From Acidobacteriota bacterium (GTDB lineage: Bacteria; Acidobacteriota; Aminicenantia; Aminicenantales; Saccharicenantaceae): 64,000 nucleotides of DNA. The stretch spans positions 141,469 to 205,468 of the forward strand of contig JAKLEN010000006.1 of NCBI GenBank assembly GCA_022711665.1. Direction: 5' to 3'. The position numbers and the translations under genes were made by a program. The notes beneath the pieces are model-generated. The model did no database searches and was not told where the DNA came from. It was given only the letters and a program-made list of their open reading frames with translations. This document shows positions 52,373 through 60,320 of the stretch, in pieces (positions within the stretch are counted from its first letter, which is position 1; each line of letters starts with the position of its first letter).

Positions 52373-53599
52373 ATGACCGCAACAGGAAACGTCCTCGGAA
52401 AGACCCTCGCGGTTCTCCTGGCCCTGGCGGCGGCCGGCTGCGCGCGGCGGGACGCCGCGGCCGACCGGGCCGTCGAGGCGGGCCGGCTGGCCGAGCTCCA
52501 TCGGGGCGCCCTGGTTTGGGACTGCCATAACGACCTGGCCTACCGCGTCCTCTATGAAGGCCTGGACATCGGCCGGCGCCTCCCCGGCGGCCAGGTTGAT
52601 ATCCCGCGCCTGCGGGAAGGCGGGGTGGACGTCCAGGTGGTCGCCCTGTTCATCCAGAACTACCTCTATCCCGACAAGGCCGCCCGCCAATGTTTTGCCC
52701 TGCTCGAGGCCATGCACAAAACGCTCGCGGCCAACGCGGCCGACGTCGAGCTGGCCCGGACCGGGGCCGACATCGAACGGATCACGGCCGCCGGCAAGAT
52801 CGCCATGCCGCTCTCGATCGAGGGCGGGCAGGGCATCGAGAACGACCTCTCGCTCCTGCGCCGGTTCCACGAGATGGGCGTCTCGTCGATGACCCTGACC
52901 CACAACATCAGCCACGACTGGGCGGACGCGGCCGCGGCCAAGTCCCGCTGGGGCGGCCTGAACGCGCTCGGGCGGGCCGTCGTCGCCGAGATGAACCGGC
53001 TGGGCATGGTCGTGGACCTGTCGCACGCCTCGATCGAGACTTGCCTCGATGTCCTCGAAACGAGCCGCGACCCGGTCATCTTCTCGCACTCGGGCTGTTG
53101 GGCCATCAATCCGCACCGGCGCAACGTCACGGACGATATGCTCCGGGCCCTGGCCGCTAACGGCGGGGTCGTCGGCATCATCTTCGAGCCGGGCTTCGTC
53201 TCGGCCGCCTACGGCCAGGCCCGCGCCGAGCTGCGGGCCGTCTCCCGGCCTATCCTGGCCAAGGTGCCGGTCATCGAGGACCTCGACCTCCGCGTGGCCG
53301 TCGAGCACCTCGACGCCGGCCGCGACTGGCCTCTCGACAACCTGCCCACGATCGAGGACCTTCTCGATCACATCGAGCATGCCGTCAAGATCGCCGGCGT
53401 GGACCATGTCGGTCTGGGCGCCGACATGTACCCGCGGACGCCGACGCTCGTCGGCCTGCGGGGGGCCCAGGACTATTCCCGCATCACCGAGGGGCTGAAG
53501 CGGCGCGGCTTTTCGGACGAGGACGTCCGCAAGATCATGGGCGGCAATTTCCTTCGCGTCTGGAAGCAGGTCACGGACCGGCCGGCGGGGCCACGGTAG
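52373..53599 (+). CDS. Membrane dipeptidase (M19) lipoprotein
   Basis: 408 residues. Residues 1-23 form a lipoprotein signal with AAGC. Renal-dipeptidase-type motifs are present: WDCHNDLAY, LSIEGGQGIEND (metal Glu), LTHNISHDWAD, VVDLSHAS (metal His), FSHSGC (metal His) and GVDHVGLGADM. WDCHND replaces the usual DGHND. It would cleave dipeptides, including those with a D-residue, in the periplasm. It lies 55 bp after the isomerase gene in the ABC operon, followed by an S9 peptidase, adding a peptide side to the system. Confidence 0.92.
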   Translation: MTATGNVLGKTLAVLLALAAAGCARRDAAADRAVEAGRLAELHRGALVWDCHNDLAYRVLYEGLDIGRRLPGGQVDIPRLREGGVDVQVVALFIQNYLYPDKAARQCFALLEAMHKTLAANAADVELARTGADIERITAAGKIAMPLSIEGGQGIENDLSLLRRFHEMGVSSMTLTHNISHDWADAAAAKSRWGGLNALGRAVVAEMNRLGMVVDLSHASIETCLDVLETSRDPVIFSHSGCWAINPHRRNVTDDMLRALAANGGVVGIIFEPGFVSAAYGQARAELRAVSRPILAKVPVIEDLDLRVAVEHLDAGRDWPLDNLPTIEDLLDHIEHAVKIAGVDHVGLGADMYPRTPTLVGLRGAQDYSRITEGLKRRGFSDEDVRKIMGGNFLRVWKQVTDRPAGPR

Positions 53600-53695
53600 G
53601 ACGGGTCCCGCCCGGCGGGAGGCTTTTCGAGGGCTCGGCGGGACCGTTGCGGTCCTCCCCGGAAATCGTTTATGCTGATCGCCGAGGAGGCCCCC

Positions 53696-56029
53696 ATGAA
53701 CCACCCCCGTTACCGGACCGCCGTTCTTGTCATCCTGGCTTTCGCCGTCGTCCTGCCGGTCGTCGCTTCGGCCCAGGTGACCCGGGCCGACTATGACCGG
53801 GCCGCCGGGCTGCGGGCCAAGTACTCGGCCCTGGCCTTGAACGTCGTCGACAGGGGAGGATGGATCGGCAAGACCCCCCGGTACTGGTACCGTAAATCCG
53901 TCGCCGCCGGAGGCGAGTTCTGGATCGTCGACGCCTCGACCCGGGCCAAGGCCGTGGCTTTCGACCATGCCAGGCTGGCCGCGGCGCTGTCGGCCGCCTC
54001 CGGCGCGAAGGTCGAAGCCCTGGCCCTGCCGCTTTTCGACCTCAAGTTCAGCGACGACGGCAAGACCCTCGAGTTCCTGGGGGCCGGCGGCCGCTGGTCC
54101 TGCGATCTGGCCTCCTACGCCGTCAAGATGCTCGAGCCCGGCGGCGGGCCGGGGGCGGGCCCGGGGCCGCGCGGCTACGACCTGACCATGTGGCAGACGG
54201 GCCCGGCGCCGCTGGCCGCCTCGCCGGAGGCCAAGGCCTCGCCCGACGGAAAATGGGAGGCCTTCATCCGCAACTACAACGTGGCCGTGAAGGAGAAGGG
54301 GGGCCGGGAGGAGATCCTCCTAAGCCATGACGGCTCCGAGGGGAGCTACTACACCTTCGACTCGATCTCCTGGGGGCCCGACTCGAAACGGCTGGCGGCC
54401 AAGCGCCTGCGCCGGGGCTATCACCGGATCGTCCATTACGTCGAATCCTCGCCGGCCGACCAGCTCCAGCCCCGGCACTACGAGATGGAATATGCCAAGC
54501 CCGGCGACGTCCTGGACGTCTCCCGGCCCGTACTCTTCCTTGTCGAGCCGAAGGCGGCGATCGAGATCGACGACGCGCTGTTCGCCAATCCCTTCGAGCT
54601 CTCCGACCTTGTCTGGCGCAAGGACGGCCGGGCCTTCACCTTCGAGTACAACGAGCGCGGCCACCAGGCCTTCCGGATCATCGAGGTTGACGGCGCGAGC
54701 GGCGCGGCCAGGGCGGTCGTCGACGAGCGGGCGAAGACGTTCTTCACCTACAGCGAGTGGGGCGGCAAGAAGTTCCGCCATGACCTCGCCGACGGCCGGG
54801 AGGTCGTCTGGATGTCGGAGCGCGACGGCTGGAACCACCTCTACCTCTACGACGGCGCGACGGGCGCGGTCAAGAACCAGATCACGAAAGGGGAGTGGGT
54901 GGTCCGTTCGGTGGACAAGGTCGACGAAGACAGGCGCCAGGTCTATTTCCGGGCCAGCGGCGTCGTCCCCGGCCAGGACCCGTATCTCGTCGACGCCTAC
55001 CGGATCAGCCTGGACGGGACGGGGCTCGTCCGGCTGACCCAACCGGGGACGAACCACGTCATCGCCTATTCTCCGGACATGACCTGGTTCGCCGATACCT
55101 GGTCCCGGGTGGACCTGGCCCCGACGACCGAGATCCGGAGCGCGGCCGACGGCTCCCTCGTGACGACGGTCGAGACGGCGGCGATCGGCGGGCTGACCCG
55201 GGCCGGATGGCGGGCGCCGGAGGTCTTCACGGCCAAGGGCCGGGACGGCCGGACCGACATCTGGGGCGTCATCTTCCGGCCGTCCGACTTCAACCCGAAG
55301 AAAAAGTACCCGGTCATCGAGTACATCTACGCCGGGCCGCACGACTCCTTCGTGCCCAAGTCCTTCCAGGCCTACAGCTCCATGCGGGCGTTGGCGGAGC
55401 TCGGTTTCATCGTCAGCCAGTGCGACGGCATGGGCACGAGCAACCGCTCCAAGGCCTTCCACGACGTCTGCTGGAAGAACCTGGCCGACGCCGGCTTCCC
55501 CGACCGGATCCTCTGGCACAAGGCCGTGGCCGCGAAGTACCCGTCCTACGACATCAGCCGGGTCGGCATCTACGGCAACTCGGCGGGCGGCCAGAACACG
55601 CTCGCCGGCCTGCTCTTCCACCCCGAGTTCTACAAGGCCGGCGTGTCTTCCTGCGGCTGCCACGACAACCGCATGGACAAGATCTGGTGGAACGAGCAGT
55701 GGATGGGCTGGCCGGTCGGGCCGGAGTACGCGGCCTCGTCGAACGTCGAGAACGCGGCCCGGCTCGAGGGCCGGCTCCTTCTCATCCTCGGGGAAATGGA
55801 CATGAATGTCGACCCGTCCTCGACCATGCAGGTGGTCAACGCCCTGATCAAGGCCGGGAAGATGTTCGATCTCCTGGTCATCCCCGGGGCGGGACACGGC
55901 ATGGGCGGGGCCTACGGCGAGCGGAAGATGTTCGACTTCTTCGTCCGTAACCTGCTCGGCCAGAACCCACCGGACTGGAACGGGACGGCCGCCCCCGCGC
56001 CGCCGGCGGCTCCGGCCGGGCGGCGCTAG
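53696..56029 (+). CDS. S9 prolyl oligopeptidase, dipeptidyl peptidase IV-like
   Basis: 777 residues starting at 53696 after GAGGAGG. Signal peptide 1-26. The N-terminal DPP4-type beta-propeller spans about 60-490. The C-terminal alpha/beta-hydrolase has Ser629 in YGNSAGGQ, Asp702 in GEMDMNVD and His734 in AGAGHGMGG; the Asp to His spacing of 32 equals that of mammalian DPP4. It would remove X-Pro or X-Ala dipeptides from peptides in the periplasm. It follows the M19 dipeptidase gene by 97 bp. A TATGCT hexamer at 53671 may add a separate promoter. Confidence 0.93.
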   Translation: MNHPRYRTAVLVILAFAVVLPVVASAQVTRADYDRAAGLRAKYSALALNVVDRGGWIGKTPRYWYRKSVAAGGEFWIVDASTRAKAVAFDHARLAAALSAASGAKVEALALPLFDLKFSDDGKTLEFLGAGGRWSCDLASYAVKMLEPGGGPGAGPGPRGYDLTMWQTGPAPLAASPEAKASPDGKWEAFIRNYNVAVKEKGGREEILLSHDGSEGSYYTFDSISWGPDSKRLAAKRLRRGYHRIVHYVESSPADQLQPRHYEMEYAKPGDVLDVSRPVLFLVEPKAAIEIDDALFANPFELSDLVWRKDGRAFTFEYNERGHQAFRIIEVDGASGAARAVVDERAKTFFTYSEWGGKKFRHDLADGREVVWMSERDGWNHLYLYDGATGAVKNQITKGEWVVRSVDKVDEDRRQVYFRASGVVPGQDPYLVDAYRISLDGTGLVRLTQPGTNHVIAYSPDMTWFADTWSRVDLAPTTEIRSAADGSLVTTVETAAIGGLTRAGWRAPEVFTAKGRDGRTDIWGVIFRPSDFNPKKKYPVIEYIYAGPHDSFVPKSFQAYSSMRALAELGFIVSQCDGMGTSNRSKAFHDVCWKNLADAGFPDRILWHKAVAAKYPSYDISRVGIYGNSAGGQNTLAGLLFHPEFYKAGVSSCGCHDNRMDKIWWNEQWMGWPVGPEYAASSNVENAARLEGRLLLILGEMDMNVDPSSTMQVVNALIKAGKMFDLLVIPGAGHGMGGAYGERKMFDFFVRNLLGQNPPDWNGTAAPAPPAAPAGRR

Positions 56030-56057
56030 CGCTTCCGGGGTTCAGCGCGCTCCGGCG

Positions 56058-57785
56058 TCAACGATAGAGGAGCGGGTCCGTTCTCCAGTCCTTGTCCTTG
56101 TCGTGGCCGAAGGCCGCGACGCGCGGCCGCCTCTCGAGAAGGCGGACGGACTCGACGGCGCAGGCCAGGCCGGTGCTCCGCTCGCTCTTCCCGAGGCACT
56201 GCAGGCGGAGCTTGTAGGAGCCGGGATCGGGCCAGAAATCGAGAAGCTGGAATTCCTGTTCGACCGGCTGGTCGGCGTCGGCGTAAAAATCGATCGGCTC
56301 GCCGATCTTAACGCCGTTGAGCGTCGCCTGGTAGCGGCCTCCGTCCGGGATCCCGGCGCCCTTGACGACCAGGTGCAGGGGCTCCCGGGCCTTGACCTCG
56401 AAGGGGATCTCCAGCCAGGCCCCGGCCTGACGCGCCGGCCGGTAGAAGAGGAGATCCTCCCGTTCACGGCCGCCGGAGGCGGCCGGCGCTTCCCCGCGGC
56501 CGAGCTTCTTCGCTTCGTCCAGGACGCGGGCCGAGGCGACGAAGCGATCGAGGCCGGCCAGGCGGCGCGCGGCGGCATCCGGAGCCCGGGCGGCGAAGGT
56601 CGACGGACCGGTCTGATACCAGTAGGCCACGCTGGAGTAATCGTCCTCGCGCTCGTTCCAGCTGTTGGATTCGTACTTCGGGTTCTCGTCCGGCGACATC
56701 CAGCCCATGTGCTCAAGCGTCACCTTGATCCCGGTGTTGAAGACGATCGGGTCGCTGACGTGCCAGCGGTAGGCGCTGGTGTGCCCGCCCACGCCCCGGT
56801 TGTCGAAGAAGGGGACGCCGAACGTCGGCGTGCCGGCGGTCTTCAGCCCCCAGGCCGAAAGGAAGTAGTCCTCGGTGCCCGTCCCCCAGATGGAGGGCTT
56901 CGTCTCGCCGTCGATGTAGATCTTCTCGTCGCCCTCGCCGAACCAGGCCGGGCTGCGCATGCGCACGGCCAGAACGGTGCCGACGTAATGGCCCTTGCCG
57001 GCCGTTTCGAGAACCACGTAATCGCGGCCGTTGACGGCCGGGTACTCCTGACGGTACTGGGCGTGGAAATACGGCGTGTCGGCGGGGAGCTCGTCGAGCT
57101 CGATCCAATCGATGGTGAAGTAGAGCATGCTCAGCGGCTTGTCGCTCTGGTTCTCGATCTCGATCCGGGCCGACTTGCGGAAGGGCATCTGCCAGTAGGA
57201 GTTGTAGGAATCCCCGTCCTCGACGACGATGGGCAGGGAGATGACCTCGCGGCGCTGGCCGAAGCAGTTGGCGAAGAAGTCGCCCACCGGGGCCTCGACG
57301 GCCGGCTTGGAGTCGCCGTCCCAGAAGATTCGGAGCAGCATCTCCTGATGGGTGGCCGAGCCGCGCGGGGCCCAGCGGTGCGGCTCCGGCCCGAGGAAGG
57401 TCATCCAGATATGGGTGATGAGGCCCGGCCCCTTGGCGTCGAGCAAAACGTGCGTCGCACCGGGCGGGACGTTGAAGTTGTCCCAGTTGCTCTGGACCTC
57501 GGAATCGCCCTTGAAGTCGGCCGTCGGGTCGTAGCGCCGCGGTCCGGTCTCCCTGTTCCCGTCCGGGCCGCGGCGGATCTCGCCCTGGCGCATGGCTGAG
57601 GTGGCGCGCCTGGACCGGCCCTGCTGGGGCTTGATGAGATCGCCGAGGCGGCCGCCCATTTGCGGGCTGCGGGGGCTTTCCTTCCCGCAGCAGGCGGCCA
57701 AGGCCAGGCAGGCCAGGATGAGCAGGGCCAACGGCGCCCGTCCGATCGTTGTCGTCAGAGCCGAACGGTCGCGGCCGTGTTTCAT
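56058..57785 (-). CDS. GH172 (DUF2961) glycoside hydrolase lipoprotein
   Basis: 575 residues starting at 57785 after GGAGGA. The signal ends in a lipobox (LAAC), so this copy is membrane-anchored. Core motifs are LLRIFWDGDSKPAVE, PVGDFFANCFGQ, YNSYWQMPF, FGEGDE with Glu284 and GTGTEDYF with Glu305 (spacing 21). The C-terminal beta-sandwich follows a helical linker of about 40 residues. It is convergent with the S9 gene. Its promoter has one LacI-type operator, placing it in the regulon. Confidence 0.92.
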   Translation of the reverse strand: MKHGRDRSALTTTIGRAPLALLILACLALAACCGKESPRSPQMGGRLGDLIKPQQGRSRRATSAMRQGEIRRGPDGNRETGPRRYDPTADFKGDSEVQSNWDNFNVPPGATHVLLDAKGPGLITHIWMTFLGPEPHRWAPRGSATHQEMLLRIFWDGDSKPAVEAPVGDFFANCFGQRREVISLPIVVEDGDSYNSYWQMPFRKSARIEIENQSDKPLSMLYFTIDWIELDELPADTPYFHAQYRQEYPAVNGRDYVVLETAGKGHYVGTVLAVRMRSPAWFGEGDEKIYIDGETKPSIWGTGTEDYFLSAWGLKTAGTPTFGVPFFDNRGVGGHTSAYRWHVSDPIVFNTGIKVTLEHMGWMSPDENPKYESNSWNEREDDYSSVAYWYQTGPSTFAARAPDAAARRLAGLDRFVASARVLDEAKKLGRGEAPAASGGREREDLLFYRPARQAGAWLEIPFEVKAREPLHLVVKGAGIPDGGRYQATLNGVKIGEPIDFYADADQPVEQEFQLLDFWPDPGSYKLRLQCLGKSERSTGLACAVESVRLLERRPRVAAFGHDKDKDWRTDPLLYR

Positions 57786-57830
57786 GAGTGCTTCCTCCTC
57801 CGATATATCGGGCCGGCAATAAGAGTAGAA

Positions 57831-57885
57831 CAAACGATTGTGCTGACAGACTTAATATATAACGAAATTAGCCGCCTTTTGTCAA
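57831..57885 (-). promoter_or_regulatory. Promoter of the GH172 lipoprotein gene with a LacI-type operator
   Basis: On the minus strand TTGACA (57880-57885) and TTATAT (57857-57862) are 17 bp apart. CAAACGATTG at 57831-57840 matches the operator core, 16 bp downstream of the -10; a second copy is not recognisable. TTGACAA followed by GGC is shared with the other two regulated minus-strand promoters. The 367-base gap 57786-58152 also holds IS-end-like repeats and the tRNA promoter. Confidence 0.75.
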
Positions 57886-57916
57886 GGAGAGCCCCCGGCT
57901 TTTCAAAGCAACATTA

Positions 57917-57954
57917 AAGTGTCCGGTTCTCGGCAAAATGAAAATGTCCGGTAC
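57917..57954. repeat. Direct repeats resembling an insertion-sequence end
   Basis: AAAGTGTCCGGTTC at 57917-57930 and AAAATGTCCGGTAC at 57941-57954. Repeated TGTCCGG boxes occur at the ends of several IS families. No transposase is next to them. TGTCCGGTTG also occurs at 63891 near the right edge. Confidence 0.4.
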
Positions 57955-58152
57955 AGAGACCGATCATAGGGGTTGTCTATTCTCGAAAAGCTGATGCCGC
58001 CACAGATGAGCGGCCGGCGGGGGGCGTACTTGGGCGGCTTGGGGCTTATCTTAACGACGATCGGCGTCGGAGCCGAACGGATCTGATCGCCGCGCGGTCG
58101 GCCGGACGATCCGGGCGGGGAGACGGCCGCGATTGTGCTAAAATGGCCCCGC

Positions 58153-58226
58153 GCGCCTGTAGCTCAGCTGGATAGAGCGTCGGACTTCGAATCCGCAGGT
58201 CGCCCGTTCGAATCGGGCCAGGCGCG
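58153..58226 (+). tRNA. tRNA-Arg (anticodon TCG)
   Basis: A complete cloverleaf of 74 bases. The acceptor GCGCCTG pairs with CAGGCGC, the D arm is GCTC/GAGC, the anticodon loop is CTTCGAA with TCG at 58187-58189, and the T arm is GCCCG TTCGAAT CGGGC. The discriminator is G and CCA is not encoded. The first anticodon-stem pair is T-C, a mismatch. A TGCTAAAAT extended -10 box (58136-58144) lies just upstream and CTTTTT just downstream. It reads CGA codons. Confidence 0.93.
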
Positions 58227-58409
58227 CTCTTTTTCTCCTTCCCGCCACACCTTACTTATCAGCGAGTTACACGGACTACCCGGAATTCCGTCAAATCAGG
58301 GCCGCTTTCCGGGTAGTGCTGTTTTTGGTGGTCTTTTCCCTCAAAAGTATATGAAAAGTCGACTCGCCTTATTCGACGGGGGGAGCACCCCGAAGGCCCG
58401 CGTGCGTCG
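58227..58409. other. tRNA-downstream region with an 11-bp inverted repeat
   Basis: ACTACCCGGAA at 58275-58285 and its complement at 58307-58317 form a perfect stem with a 21-base loop, followed by GTTTTT. It could be a terminator or the edge of an integrated element. The sequence is clearly less GC-rich than before the tRNA. No integrase gene or repeat of the tRNA 3' end was found. Confidence 0.5.
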
Positions 58410-59378
58410 TCAATCAGGAACGGCATCAAGGAGGTCGGTCGACAATAAGTGGGACGCCATGACCTCGAGCTGGGCGACGACGTTTTTTACCTCGTCCGAT
58501 GCAGGGAACGGTTGCAGGCCGTGGACGAGCCTGCTCCTCAAGCTGTAACAGGATCCGAAGAACTGGTCGGCCGGCATCCCCTCGTATTCCCTGGCCCCGA
58601 GCTTTTCCCTCAGCATTCTGCGACCAGCTTGGCTTATAGACTCGATCTGAAGATACCCGAGCCCACTCTTCAATTCGTGCTTTCTGTTACCGTCGAGGTC
58701 GGCCAGGGCATCAACTTGTGATAAAAAGCCCTGGACTATCGCCTTGGTCATCTCGTCCCGTGGCTGTTGCTCAATCAGCGCTTCGATCGCGATCATCAAC
58801 AGCACGAAGCGGCCGTCAGCGGAATCCTGAAAAAACGAACTGTTGAACATTTCCAAGGCTACTTGCTCTTGCTTCGAGAGCTCTCGGGGTCTGGCAAGGG
58901 CCGCCCCGAATACTGAGAGGAATCGGTCCGGACCTATTCCCCGCGTTCCCTTGGCATTCATAGAGGCGAAGGCCAAGCCTGGATTGCCAGTCTGCTCATA
59001 GGTCATCAGGCCATGCACGTCATTCAGCACAGGCCTTCCCGACCGTTCCGACATAGCGTCCAATCCGGCTTTGGTGAAGAATGATTTGCCAGCTCGGTCG
59101 CCGAAGTCGACGCCGAGCCTCAAGCGTGCACACGTCCTTGATAGGACATCTGCATAAAAACGGCCGGTTCGCTCCGCTTCCTCATTGGTCGGCCATCCGG
59201 CACCGTTCAGCGTAAGAGAGCCTGAAGTCTCGATCGTCTTGTCAGCTTCCCGCGCCTTCAGAACGAGCTCGCGCCCCGGCTCTGCAATGGGGAGGGGGAG
59301 AGTTTTTTCTTTACAGTTTATGGTGTCTCGCGGTGAGCGGGTGTAGCGCAACCTGAATGCGTAGATTTTATTCGGCAT
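58410..59378 (-). CDS. Hypothetical protein with a C-terminal HEPN-like R-x4-H motif
   Basis: 322 residues, start at 59378 after GAGGAG. No signal peptide or membrane segment. The N-terminal 190 residues are of unknown fold. The C-terminal part is helical (MFNSSFFQDSADGRFVLLMIAIEALIEQQPR) and ends with YSLRSRLVHGL, where Arg281 and His286 form an R-x4-H motif. A helix with I-E-A-L-I followed by LRSRLVHG is typical of HEPN-like (Apea/abortive-infection-like) domains, many of which are RNases in toxin or phage-defence systems. It stands in the less GC-rich segment after tRNA-Arg, with no antitoxin recognised. Assignment of the domain is by pattern only. Confidence 0.75.
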   Translation of the reverse strand: MPNKIYAFRLRYTRSPRDTINCKEKTLPLPIAEPGRELVLKAREADKTIETSGSLTLNGAGWPTNEEAERTGRFYADVLSRTCARLRLGVDFGDRAGKSFFTKAGLDAMSERSGRPVLNDVHGLMTYEQTGNPGLAFASMNAKGTRGIGPDRFLSVFGAALARPRELSKQEQVALEMFNSSFFQDSADGRFVLLMIAIEALIEQQPRDEMTKAIVQGFLSQVDALADLDGNRKHELKSGLGYLQIESISQAGRRMLREKLGAREYEGMPADQFFGSCYSLRSRLVHGLQPFPASDEVKNVVAQLEVMASHLLSTDLLDAVPD

Positions 59379-59438
59379 GGCGGCTCCTCAGCCGGGACAG
59401 CCGTGCGGTCCGGCGTCCCCACAGATAGGATCCGGGGC

Positions 59439-59609
59439 TCAATCCGATTTCGGTTCCTTGATCTCGAGCTGAATGCCACCGCCAGGGCGATGCCCTTCCG
59501 CCCGTTTGAAGGTCGCGTCGACTTGCCTGATCGGGGGCATTTCGATCTTCTTACCGGCCAGCAGGTCATCGACGGCCCGTATCTGGGCCCGTCCCGACTG
59601 GCCCCGATT
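59439..59609 (-). pseudogene. C-terminal remnant of a gene
   Basis: A 56-residue open segment with no start codon, bounded upstream by an in-frame stop at 59610. It reads as real protein (QIRAVDDLLAGKKIEMPPI, QVDATFKRAEG) and ends in LEIKEPKSD and TGA. It looks like the tail of a larger protein lost during rearrangement. The parent family is not identified. It lies between the HEPN-like gene and a lipoprotein gene. Confidence 0.5.
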
Positions 59610-59669
59610 CTATTGCTATTCGAATTCGAGAGCAAGGCGGCCGGCCGGAGCCCGCCAGCGCTTCGACAT

Positions 59670-60287
59670 CTATCTCAGAATCCGATCCTTCAGTAACTGG
59701 GCGGATGCCTTCTTGGCCATCGAACGGGCAAGATCATCCCAGCCTGCAAAAGCATTCCCCCTGGACGACATCCGGGCAATCCAAACATTGGCGCCCGAGA
59801 CAACATCGAACAGCGATGCGTCGAACTGCGCCCACGGTTTTTGAACAGCATAGCCTCCGTAGGTTCGCGAGGTGGCTTGCCCGCGCACGGTATTGCCCGA
59901 GACGGTTGCACTTGCCTCCGTGGTTTTTGTCTGGGGAATCCAGCTCGCGGTTGTTCCAGACCCGGCAGGGCCCACCACAAGCACGGCCTCGATCCCAGCG
60001 TCCGCCAGCATCTTCTTGATTTCCTCGACTGAATAGTCACGGCCAGGGAATAAGAGCTCCGAAGAAGGCACGGCCTCTACCCGGGAAACTGCAAGGGTCG
60101 TCCGGAATTGACGTTCAGCGTCCTGACGCATGCCCAGATCGCTGAAGTTTACGAGGACCATGATCTTGTGAAACGTGCGGCCCGCCACTTGGGGGTCAGT
60201 CTGCGATCTGACGCTTGTGGCGGCACAAGCTGCGAACATCGCGAACCCAAGAATCAAAACAATGAGCCCCATCGGCCTTATTCTCAT
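59670..60287 (-). CDS. Lipoprotein of unknown function
   Basis: 205 residues starting at 60287 after GAGGAGGAAG; the longer frame upstream crosses into the IS element. Residues 1-18 with FAAC form a lipoprotein signal. The mature part has a mixed alpha/beta pattern (FHKIMVLVNFSDLGMRQDAERQFRTTL, VEEIKKMLADAGIEAVLVVG, LFDVVSGANVWIARMSSRG) seen in periplasmic proteins related to DUF4136-like or TolB-like modules; the family is uncertain. An IS256-type element sits 33 bp upstream of the start codon and has probably separated the gene from its promoter. Confidence 0.8.
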   Translation of the reverse strand: MRIRPMGLIVLILGFAMFAACAATSVRSQTDPQVAGRTFHKIMVLVNFSDLGMRQDAERQFRTTLAVSRVEAVPSSELLFPGRDYSVEEIKKMLADAGIEAVLVVGPAGSGTTASWIPQTKTTEASATVSGNTVRGQATSRTYGGYAVQKPWAQFDASLFDVVSGANVWIARMSSRGNAFAGWDDLARSMAKKASAQLLKDRILR

Positions 60288-60320
60288 AGCTTCCTCCTCG
60301 ACAAGAGGGCTGATGTATGG

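Noticed and set aside
58275..58326. Attachment site of an integrated element
   Set aside because: The inverted repeat exists, but no duplicated tRNA 3' segment or integrase was found; it may just be a terminator.
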